Source: DASXMX01 sp036794395 (GTDB lineage: Bacteria > Planctomycetota > Phycisphaerae > Tepidisphaerales > Tepidisphaeraceae). Taken from it: 15,922 nt of DNA. Below the pieces are notes generated by a model that had not been told where the DNA came from, did no database searches, and saw only the letters and a list, made by a program, of their open reading frames with translations. Positions 7,749 through 15,321 of this stretch are shown piece after piece. Each line of letters starts with the position of its first letter. The stretch's first letter is position 1. Where the stretch lies: positions 1-15,922 of the forward strand of contig DAIRGS010000166.1 of assembly GCA_036794395.1 (NCBI GenBank), read 5' to 3'. A program made the position numbers and the translations under genes.

Positions 7749-7894
7749 TCACAGGCCGCCCGTCTCCGAAACGACCGCGCCAGCCTCGGGGTTGCGCATC
7801 AGCATCCGCTCCAAGGCCTGCAAATCTTTGTCCGTCAAACTCAATTGCTCCAAACGCGGGGCGAATCGGAAAGCTGAACAAATGTTAGATGCAT
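7749..7894 (-). pseudogene. Remnant of a RelE/HigB-like toxin
   Basis: Reading from an ATG at 7894 gives MHLTFVQL, the usual start of this toxin group (xxFVQLPIF). The frame then shifts, and a second frame reads RLEQLSLTDKDLQALERM, then LMRNPEAGAVVSETGGL, then TGA at 7749-7751. Those are the conserved first half and the NPEAG...TGGL block that in complete toxins continues with RKVRFA and a further 60 or so residues. That half, which carries the catalytic RNase residues, is absent, and the antitoxin start follows 23 bases later. A frameshift and a deletion of the C-terminal half together leave no functional toxin. The gene order, toxin before antitoxin, fits a higBA-type module. Confidence 0.7.
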
Positions 7895-7909
7895 ACGCAG
7901 TGTACTATA

Positions 7910-7949
7910 CTTGTTGATCTCGCGCGTACGGGAGGTGAGGGTCTTGAGC
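7910..7949 (-). repeat. Second copy of an rpoD segment (sigma region 4)
   Basis: This 40-base stretch is 35 of 40 identical to 8807-8846 inside rpoD, in the same orientation, including 17 identical bases at one end. On the minus strand it would read LKTLTSRTREINK, where RpoD has LKTLTYREREIIK (about residues 510-522). It is not part of an open gene. It is either a fragment copied from rpoD or the remnant of another sigma-70 family gene. Confidence 0.65.
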
Positions 7950-7968
7950 GTTTCCGAGAGTCACACAA

Positions 7969-8322
7969 TCAGCGAATCCCCAAGGTTGCGCGAAGAGCGG
8001 CGTCCAGGGCGGCCCAATCGGCCCATTTACCGATTGTCCGGTCGATCTCGCGGTTGTGAATCGTCACCAGATTGTCGGTCATGATGACCGAATCCGTTTT
8101 GAGACCACTCATGCGCGCTGCCGGTGAACTCAACGGCACTGTGATCCGACTCGGGTGTCCGGTACGCTGCATGTTGCTTGTGATCATCGCGACGATCGTT
8201 TGAGAAAGGCCAGCATTCAGATTGTCAGCCTGCACGACCAATGCAGGTCAGCGTTTGGCAGTGCGCAAGTTCGCATCGGGAAAAAGCACCAAAACAACAT
8301 CGCCACGGCGGCTAATCGGCAT
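7969..8322 (-). pseudogene. MazF-like toxin interrupted by an in-frame stop
   Basis: PemK/MazF-type endoribonuclease gene, 118 codons including the final stop. From the ATG at 8322 it reads MPISRRGDVVLVLFPDANL and RTAKR. A TGA at codon 25 (8248-8250) follows, and then, in the same frame, PALVVQADNLNAG and the rest of a MazF-like fold through SDSVIMTDNLVTIH-like sequence (here LKTDSVIMTDNL). Intact relatives have RRPALVV at this point, so a single CGA to TGA change explains the lesion. Apart from that codon the length and motifs look complete. The start overlaps the antitoxin stop by 11 bases, as is usual for coupled modules. A TTG at 8241 could restart translation, but it would lack the first beta strands of the fold. 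Confidence 0.85.
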
Positions 8323-8545
8323 CGTAAACGTCCATTTCGGGTCGATCCCAATCTTGGGCGATTGTTTTCAGACGATTGCGAAGATCCGCCGCCTGGAGCT
8401 CGTCAATCCCCCGCTCGGCGAGCGTTATGCCATCCTCGTGAGCTGAGAGGAATGTTACAACGACCCGAGATCCCTCCGCTTGTAAAGGAATCTCCTCCAA
8501 TTCCACTCGGCCGTTTCGGAAGATGCCTTCGACTGATTTGAGCAT
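8312..8545 (-). CDS. Antitoxin of the MazF-like module
   Basis: Protein of 77 residues that begins MLKSVEGIFRNGRVELEEIP, a short beta-hairpin DNA-binding-like start seen in small antitoxins placed before MazF-type toxins. It ends in DELQAADLRNRLKTIAQDW and PEMDVYDAD, the acidic tail that in such families wraps the toxin. It overlaps the broken toxin gene by 11 bases, showing translational coupling. The start at 8545 is supported by AGGAG at 8553-8557, 7 bases upstream; an in-frame codon at 8575 is also open but precedes this ribosome site. The frame shows no lesion. The toxin partner carries a stop codon, so the antitoxin may persist as a regulator, as an anti-addiction factor, or simply because loss of the toxin is recent. 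Confidence 0.75.
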   Translation of the reverse strand: MLKSVEGIFRNGRVELEEIPLQAEGSRVVVTFLSAHEDGITLAERGIDELQAADLRNRLKTIAQDWDRPEMDVYDAD

Positions 8546-8580
8546 ACGACAACTCCTGTTCAACCATTCTACCAACGAAA

Positions 8581-8604
8581 GCAGGCGGCAATAGTGCCGC
8601 CTGC
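8581..8604 (-). terminator. Hairpin terminator after rpoD
   Basis: GCAGGCGGCA and TGCCGCCTGC form a perfect 10-base stem around ATAG. Reading on the minus strand, which is the rpoD direction, the stem is followed by TTTCGTT. It lies 28 bases past the rpoD stop and separates rpoD from the antitoxin gene downstream. Confidence 0.75.
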
Positions 8605-8632
8605 TCTGTGCAATCGAATATGGGGATGCCGA

Positions 8633-10372
<1,740 letters not shown>

Positions 10373-10421
10373 ACTCGACGTCCGTTCCAAATCACGCTCC
10401 CACCCAACGGCAGAATGCGCC

Positions 10422-10439
10422 GGAAAGCCTGAGCTTTCC
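10422..10439. other. Short hairpin in the rpoD leader
   Basis: GGAAAGC and GCTTTCC form a perfect 7-base stem with a CTGA loop, about 50 bases before the rpoD ATG. It lies within the likely 5' untranslated region and has no U-run after it on the minus strand, so it is more likely a leader structure than a terminator. Role unknown. Confidence 0.35.
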
Positions 10440-10523
10440 TCACGATACGAAGGTTCGGGCCAAGGAGCTCGGGGACATTCCCGATCCCTGCAACGCGACT
10501 GCCTGTCGCACCGGTTCGAACAT

Positions 10524-10553
10524 ATTGTAGGCAGAGCGGCCACCAAACGTGAA
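10524..10553 (-). promoter_or_regulatory. Possible rpoD promoter
   Basis: On the minus strand TACAAT (10524-10529) follows TTCACG (10548-10553) with an 18-base spacer, giving 5 of 6 and 4 of 6 matches to the -10 and -35 consensus. It would give rpoD a leader of about 145 bases containing the 10422-10439 hairpin. Prediction only. Confidence 0.3.
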
Positions 10554-10596
10554 TTTGGCGTCCTGCTCAATCACTTTTCTGTTTCCTCGAAGTCCT

Positions 10597-12438
10597 TTAA
10601 GTGGCCGGCCTTCGGAGGTCTGCTTTGCTGCGTAGCTCGGATAGCTCGCGCAAAAGCGCGTCACTTTCGGCCTCGTTGTCTCCCTGGCTCATACGACGGG
10701 AAGTGGCCACAAGTTTTTGCTCATTTTGCACACGACGATTTCGTTCGAAGAACGCGTAGATATCCGACAGAACCGCATCCTTATCGCCGAGGGTTTCTAC
10801 CTCGTCGGTTGCGGTGATCGCGACTTCCAAAAGCTCTTTATCCCGCAACATCCCTATGAATTCGTTAAATACTGGCTCTCCCTCGTCTCGTTGATGATTC
10901 CAATAGGTTTCGGCAAGTCGTCGATGCGTCTCGTCGCGAAAGTCCTCAAGATGGACGATCTGCTGCACATCATGCCAACGGTGCGGCTCCAACAAAAGTA
11001 CGCCCAGTATCCATCTTTCGGCCATCGCCTGTCCGTTCAGCGGCCTTGGCGGTGAAGCTGCTGACGCACCCTCCGCAGCCGGTTGCTCGGCAGATGATGG
11101 CCGGGAAAACGCCGGCTTCGAAACCTTTACCCGACCGAACTTTCGATTCAACTCCTCGACCGGTATCCCGGTTAGGCGACTAACCCGCGCGAGGGCGCTG
11201 CCCCAGCGGAGAGCATCGACCGGGCCTGATCCGCGGGCGGACGCCAACAGGTCCAAGTATGCCTCAATAGCGCGCTGTTGGCCGGTTAAATTTTCCGCGG
11301 AAGCATCAAACTCGCTGTTTAGCTGTTTCCACTTGTAAGAAAGGGCGTCGACGGCGCCGTCTACGAGGTTTTGGAAAGCTTCGGGACCCTTTTCAATGAT
11401 GAATTCGTCGGGATCTTGCCCGGATGGAATCGAGGCAATGGCGATCTCGACGGGCTGGGTGAGGAATAAACCCACCGAGCGGTCTACTGCGGCATTTCCG
11501 GCAGAATCGGCATCGAAAAGCAGCACAATGCGATCGACGAATCGCCGGAGGAGGGTGACGTGTTGTTCGGTCAGGGCGGTGCCCAGGGGCGATACCACGT
11601 TGGTTATCCCAAATTGGTGAGGAATGATCACATCTGCGTAGCCCTCGACCACGATGGCCGTGCGGGACTCGACCATCTTCTGGCGGGCGAGGTCGATGCC
11701 GAAGATGCAACGGCTCTTTTGGAAAAGCGGGGTTTCGGGGCTGTTGAGATACTTGGCCGGGTCTTCGGATCCAGGCATCTTTCGGCCGCCGAAGGCGATT
11801 ACGCGGGCTTCCTGATCGCGGATGGGGAACATCAGACGATTGCGGAAAGTGTCGTAATAGCCTTGCCCATTTTGCCGCGGCTTGGCTAAGCCGCCCATTT
11901 CCAATTGTTGCGGAGTGAACTTCCGGCCGGTGGGGCCGTTGATTAGGGCATCCCAGGCATCAGGGGCGAGGCCGATCTGGAAGCGTTTGACGGATTCGGG
12001 AGTGATCTTTCGTTCTTCGAGATAAGCACGAGCGGCGGTACCCTGCTGGGGATGAGCCAGCAACTTCTCAAAGAAAGCGCAGGCGGCGGATTGCATGTCG
12101 AGCAGGAGCTGCTTTTCGCCGGGCTTTTCACGGGAGCCGGATCGGTGCGGCGGTTCGATACCGGCCTGTTCGCCGAGGAGTCTGAGCGCATCGACGAATT
12201 CGATGCGGTCGCGTTTTTCGACGAATGAAAAAATATCACCGCCGGCTTTGCAGCCGTAGCAATAGAAATATTGCTGAGATGGATTGACGGTAAAGCTGGG
12301 GGATTTTTCCTGGTGGAACGGGCACAGGCCGACATAATCGCGGCCGCGTCGTTTGAGCGCCACGGTGCGGCCGATCAACTGAACGATGTCGGTGGCAGCC
12401 TTGACCTGCGCTTTGTAGTCGTCGTTGAGTCCGGCCAT
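10597..12438 (-). CDS. dnaG: DNA primase DnaG
   Basis: Primase that makes RNA primers at the replication fork; 613 residues. The N-terminal CHC2 zinc-binding domain has C39, H42, C60 and C63. The RNA polymerase core and Toprim domain follow: VVEGY at 263-267 with catalytic Glu265, DADSAG at 309-314 with Asp309 and Asp311, and DPDE at 342-345. The C-terminal part (about 370-613) is less conserved and is helical, as expected of the DnaB-helicase-binding domain. The ATG at 12438 is preceded by AAGGATGG, a fair ribosome site. It is followed by rpoD in the same direction, the dnaG-rpoD part of the macromolecular-synthesis operon; rpsU is absent from the window. Confidence 0.97.
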   Translation of the reverse strand: MAGLNDDYKAQVKAATDIVQLIGRTVALKRRGRDYVGLCPFHQEKSPSFTVNPSQQYFYCYGCKAGGDIFSFVEKRDRIEFVDALRLLGEQAGIEPPHRSGSREKPGEKQLLLDMQSAACAFFEKLLAHPQQGTAARAYLEERKITPESVKRFQIGLAPDAWDALINGPTGRKFTPQQLEMGGLAKPRQNGQGYYDTFRNRLMFPIRDQEARVIAFGGRKMPGSEDPAKYLNSPETPLFQKSRCIFGIDLARQKMVESRTAIVVEGYADVIIPHQFGITNVVSPLGTALTEQHVTLLRRFVDRIVLLFDADSAGNAAVDRSVGLFLTQPVEIAIASIPSGQDPDEFIIEKGPEAFQNLVDGAVDALSYKWKQLNSEFDASAENLTGQQRAIEAYLDLLASARGSGPVDALRWGSALARVSRLTGIPVEELNRKFGRVKVSKPAFSRPSSAEQPAAEGASAASPPRPLNGQAMAERWILGVLLLEPHRWHDVQQIVHLEDFRDETHRRLAETYWNHQRDEGEPVFNEFIGMLRDKELLEVAITATDEVETLGDKDAVLSDIYAFFERNRRVQNEQKLVATSRRMSQGDNEAESDALLRELSELRSKADLRRPAT

Positions 12439-12715
12439 CCCGCACCATCCTTGATTACAACTACCGCCCCTTCACAACCAAGCGGGTGCGATTCACTTCG
12501 AACGAAAATACTGCAAATGCTTAAATCAGCGGACTTAATGCAACTTTAGACGGGGATAATTGCAAATATATCACCGTAATAGTAGGGGGGCAAACCGGGT
12601 TTGGGAATCGTTAGCGTTGAATGGCCCCAACCGGGGTAGTGTCCATGGCGGTCCTTCTTGCCCGAACGTCGGGTAGATGCTACATGGAAGTTGCCCTTTA
12701 AGACCGCGGAGGATC
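12439..12715. promoter_or_regulatory. Divergent control region between dnaG and yjbQ, with foldable leader
   Basis: 277 bases without a gene that must hold the promoters for dnaG (minus) and the yjbQ-like gene (plus); several AT-rich -10-like hexamers are present but none has a convincing partner. On the plus strand the last 70 bases can fold: GCGGTC (12648-12653) pairs with GACCGC (12702-12707), enclosing CCCGA-ACG-TCGGG (12661-12673) and GTAG-ATG-CTAC (12673-12683, sharing one base with the previous stem). The ribosome site GGAGG follows directly. It lacks the CUGAGA signature of TPP riboswitches. Confidence 0.4.
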
Positions 12716-13126
12716 ATGGAACGATTCACGCTCGACGTCGAAACCGACGGCAGCAATGATGTAATTAATCTGTCTGGCGAGCTCGGTCGTCGGATTCGCG
12801 ACGTCAAAGGTGACGGCGTTGTAAACTTATTTGTGGTGGGCAGCACCGCCGCCTTAACCACGCTTGAGTTTGAGAATGGCCTGGTCAAACACGATCTCCC
12901 AAATACGCTTCAACGGCTCATTCCCGACGACATACGTTATGAACATGAGGCCACGTGGAATGACGATAATGGGCACAGTCATATCCGGGCGGCGTTAATT
13001 GGTCCGAGCGTTACGATTCCATTCTCCAAAGGGAAACTGCTGACGGGGGAATATCAGCAGGTTGTATTGATCGATTTTGACACGCGGTCGCGCAAGCGAA
13101 CGATTATTTGTACTGTGTTGCCGTAG
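12716..13126 (+). CDS. yjbQ: YjbQ/UPF0047 family protein
   Basis: Protein of 136 residues that matches the YjbQ (secondary thiamine-phosphate synthase-like) family across its whole length. Visible conserved blocks are LFVVGSTAALTTLEFENG (38-55), HEATWNDDNGHSHIRAALIGP (77-97; the paired His87 and His89 are the likely metal or phosphate ligands), VTIPF (99-103) and QQVVLIDFD (114-122). Length agrees with the family (about 135-140). The ATG at 12716 is supported by GGAGG ending at 12713 or nearby; an in-frame ATG at 12677 lies inside the leader hairpins and is unlikely. Some family members weakly convert the thiamine pyrimidine and thiazole phosphates, but the cellular role is not settled. The gene stands alone between dnaG and dnaA, converging on dnaA. 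Confidence 0.9.
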   Translation: MERFTLDVETDGSNDVINLSGELGRRIRDVKGDGVVNLFVVGSTAALTTLEFENGLVKHDLPNTLQRLIPDDIRYEHEATWNDDNGHSHIRAALIGPSVTIPFSKGKLLTGEYQQVVLIDFDTRSRKRTIICTVLP

Positions 13127-13211
13127 GCAGTGGGCAGTGGGCAGTGGGCAGGAAAATGCGATACTTCGGTGACTTTTCTTCCTGCCGACCGCCCACTGCC
13201 GACCGCCCACC
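13126..13211. terminator. Repeat-built bidirectional hairpin between yjbQ and dnaA
   Basis: Left arm: about three and a half copies of GGGCAGT (13126-13152), starting at the yjbQ stop. Right arm 13181-13211 has two copies of CTGCCGACCGCCCA. The arms pair with small bulges: CAGG with CCTG, and GGCAGTGGGC with GCCCACTGCC; GAAAA and TTTTC flank the loop. It ends convergent transcription of yjbQ and dnaA. Degenerate CCGCCTAC-type units continue to 13240. Confidence 0.6.
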
Positions 13212-13242
13212 TTTCCGCCTACCGCCTACTGCGTACTGACAG

Positions 13243-14727
13243 CTAGGTCATCGTCCGGCTGTGTTCTTCCAGACGTTGGATGAGTTCGGCCGCTTCTTCG
13301 GTGCGGTCACCTACTGAACTTGTCCAGACCAGGGCTTCATTCCGTCCGACGGCTCGTTCGATTCGGCGGCAGGCGCTGATTACAGTGCTGTGATTTCGCT
13401 TGCCCATTCGTGAACCGATTTCGGGGAAGCTGAGCTTTGCGGTCTTGCGGACCAGGAACATGGCGACGCTGCGGGCGAGGCTGATGGTTCGCTGGCGCCG
13501 GCCGGACATGAGGTCTTTGTGCTCAAGGCCGAAATAGTCGCAGACCGCCTGAAGGATGTTTTCCGGCTTAACCGGGGCAACCATTTGCCGATCGAGTTCG
13601 CCGAGCGCTTCATGGACGGTCACGATATCTACGTCACTTCCGGTGATGCGGGAATGCGCGTTGATGCGCGTGACGGCGCCCTCAAGCTCGCGGACGCTCT
13701 GAGTGACGCGTCGGGCGATCCATGAAACGACTTCTTCGGTCAATGCCATTCCCATGCGGAGGGAAAGAGCGCGAAGAATTTCGCAACGGGTGGCGTAGTT
13801 GGGCGGATCGATGCGAACCACCATCCCGCTGACGAAGCGATTGATCAATGACTCGCCGAATTCTTCGATGAGCTTCGGGTGATTGTCGCTGGCCATTACA
13901 ACCTGGCGGCCCATTGCTTCGATGGCATTGAAGGTGTGGAGGAATTCCTCCTGGGTCGCTTTCTTGCCGCCGAGGAAATGAACGTCATCGATAACGAGCA
14001 GATCGAGGTCGCGCATTTTCCGGCGGAAGGCGTCGAGCTTATTGGTGCGAAGGGCGGTGAGGAACTCGTTGGTGAATTCTTCGCCGGTGAGATACATCCA
14101 GCGCTTGGTGGGATGGAGCTCGATGAACCTGCGGCAAAGGGCCTGGAGCAAATGGGTTTTGCCCAAGCCGCAGTTGCCGTGAATGAAAAGCGGATTGTAT
14201 TGAGCGCCGGGGAACTCGGATACATAGTTGGCCGTGTTGTAGGCCAATTGATTTCCGGGTCCGACGACGAAGGTATCCATCTGATGACGCAGGCGGGGCT
14301 GCATCGTGGACGATGGCCGATCCTCGGATTGCATTGAAGGCGTCGGACGGAGCGGCGGCACGATTGCCGCGGCGCGTATTACGGCGTCTTCATTTCGCGA
14401 AGCCGGGCCGGCGTCGTTCGTGAGAGCCTTTGGATTAACGGGGCTGTGGCGTTTGCCCACCTCGAACAGTTCAGGGACGACCTGAAACCGGACGGGCAGG
14501 GGGGTGCCGAGCACTTCGTGAGCCGCTTCCTGGATGGGGCGGGTGAAATTCTTCCCGATCCATTCACTGATGAAATCATTGGGGACGGCGATTTCGAGCC
14601 CGTCCTGCCTGAGATCCAACCTCGTGGAATTATCGAACCAGACGTGGAACCGTTGCTGCCCCACCCGTTGCGCGATGGCATCGGCCAAGCGCGCAAGCTG
14701 CAAGTCGTTAGCACTAACGCAGCTCAC
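13243..14727 (-). CDS. dnaA: Chromosomal replication initiator DnaA
   Basis: AAA+ protein that binds DnaA boxes and opens the origin; 494 residues. Domain I is at about 1-85 and a variable linker, rich in Pro and Ser, at about 86-145. The AAA+ core has Walker A GNCGLGKT at 184-191, Walker B LLVIDDVH at 243-250 and the sensor-2 region VRELEGAV at 345-352. Domain IV lies at about 386-494 with SLARSVAMFLVRK and GKRNHSTVI. In the latter the usual Asp of RDHxTV is Asn446, a residue that contacts the DnaA box in other bacteria. The start is GTG at 14727, with AAGGAG 6 bases upstream. It reads towards yjbQ; dnaN and gyrB are not adjacent. Confidence 0.97.
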   Translation of the reverse strand: MSCVSANDLQLARLADAIAQRVGQQRFHVWFDNSTRLDLRQDGLEIAVPNDFISEWIGKNFTRPIQEAAHEVLGTPLPVRFQVVPELFEVGKRHSPVNPKALTNDAGPASRNEDAVIRAAAIVPPLRPTPSMQSEDRPSSTMQPRLRHQMDTFVVGPGNQLAYNTANYVSEFPGAQYNPLFIHGNCGLGKTHLLQALCRRFIELHPTKRWMYLTGEEFTNEFLTALRTNKLDAFRRKMRDLDLLVIDDVHFLGGKKATQEEFLHTFNAIEAMGRQVVMASDNHPKLIEEFGESLINRFVSGMVVRIDPPNYATRCEILRALSLRMGMALTEEVVSWIARRVTQSVRELEGAVTRINAHSRITGSDVDIVTVHEALGELDRQMVAPVKPENILQAVCDYFGLEHKDLMSGRRQRTISLARSVAMFLVRKTAKLSFPEIGSRMGKRNHSTVISACRRIERAVGRNEALVWTSSVGDRTEEAAELIQRLEEHSRTMT

Positions 14728-14733
14728 GTTGAA

Positions 14734-14739
14734 CTCCTT
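14734..14739 (-). promoter_or_regulatory. Ribosome binding site fixing the dnaA GTG start
   Basis: AAGGAG on the minus strand, 6 bases before GTG at 14727. This is a strong match to the 16S rRNA tail and decides in favour of the GTG start. Confidence 0.8.
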
Positions 14740-14777
14740 CCAAGCGTGTGACCATCCATTGAGTCAAACCACGTGCT

Positions 14778-14798
14778 GTTTCGAAACGCGTTCGAAAC
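14778..14798. promoter_or_regulatory. Double TTCGAA operator-like repeat upstream of dnaA
   Basis: GTTTCGAAAC (14778-14787, a perfect palindrome) and GTTCGAAAC (14790-14798) put two TTCGAAAC copies exactly 11 bases apart, one helical turn, about 50 to 70 bases before the dnaA start. The spacing suggests a dimeric regulator binding on one face. It approaches the Gram-positive LexA box but is one base short. Confidence 0.4.
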
Positions 14799-15225
14799 CC
14801 GCACGGGGTCGCCATCGTGCTTCATGGATCGTCGTTACTCGCCCTCCGAGCGACGATCTCCGTCAAAGCACGCGCGAGTTGAGCTGACAAGCAGCCCGAC
14901 CCGCTTCCGCCGTGCGCAGTCGCGGTCCTCCGCTGTGCGCAGCAAATCCGGCGGTGTTGTAGGCCTCCGGCCTGAAATGTTCGTCCTTGATCGCGTCCTA
15001 CGAAATGATCTCGGGGTCGCGTGTGCCTGCGCCGCGCACCTTACTGGTGTGTTCGTCTTTGCGCCGCGTTGATCGACCCTGAACCTTCCCTGAATCCGAT
15101 GGGCGTGAAGATAGTTTCGGGTTTCAGTGCTGGCAAGAGCGCCTTTATTGGATTTCTCACGCACATGAGCGTAACCATCGGCAGGGGTTGGCGCGTGCGC
15201 TCAGAAAAAGTTTTTTACTAACCAG

Positions 15226-15264
15226 TTACCCACATCTTTATCGGACGTGTGGGCGAATTGTGGG
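15226..15264. other. Cluster of DnaA-box-like CCCACA cores
   Basis: TTACCCACA (15226-15234, plus) and TGTGGG at 15248-15253 and 15259-15264 (minus-strand CCCACA) lie within 40 bases, next to an AT-rich stretch. The first differs from the consensus TTATCCACA in one base; the others match only the core. Confidence 0.35.
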
Positions 15265-15299
15265 TTCAGGAACGCGTAGGTTATCGTCCCCGCGAAAAG

Positions 15300-15321
15300 G
15301 CCCGGCGTTACGTTACCGGGC
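15300..15321 (-). terminator. Hairpin terminator at the end of the acetyltransferase gene
   Basis: GCCCGG (15300-15305) and CCGGGC (15316-15321) form the stem; the loop contains the gene's TAA. On the minus strand CTTTTCG follows, a short U-run. A rho-independent terminator is likely. Confidence 0.6.

Larger units (their letters stand above)
14728..15299. other. Non-coding dnaA upstream region, candidate oriC
   Basis: 572 bases with no convincing gene. From the dnaA side they hold the ribosome site, a double TTCGAA repeat, a hairpin AGGCC-TCC-GGCCT (14961-14973) and a weak promoter-like TACAAC on the minus strand (14956-14961). Then come an AT-rich stretch (about 15202-15222) and three CCCACA cores in both orientations (15226-15264), one of them TTACCCACA, one base from the DnaA box. 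Origins often lie beside dnaA, so this is a candidate, but no perfect box is present. Confidence 0.3.

Noticed and set aside
7726..7881. N-terminal extension of the HTH antitoxin
   Set aside because: The extension lies over the toxin remnant in another frame, and a good ribosome site precedes the ATG at 7725.
8248..8250. TGA read as an amino acid in the MazF-like gene
   Set aside because: TGA ends nrdR, the lipoprotein gene and smc at their family-typical ends, so it is a normal stop codon in this genome. No selenocysteine-type hairpin is apparent either.
14778..14798. Canonical LexA box
   Set aside because: The half-sites are five bases apart where the Gram-positive box would need one more base, so it is listed only as an operator-like repeat.
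14728..15299. Short open frames upstream of dnaA
   Set aside because: Their products have no recognisable motif and biased composition, and none has a convincing ribosome site.
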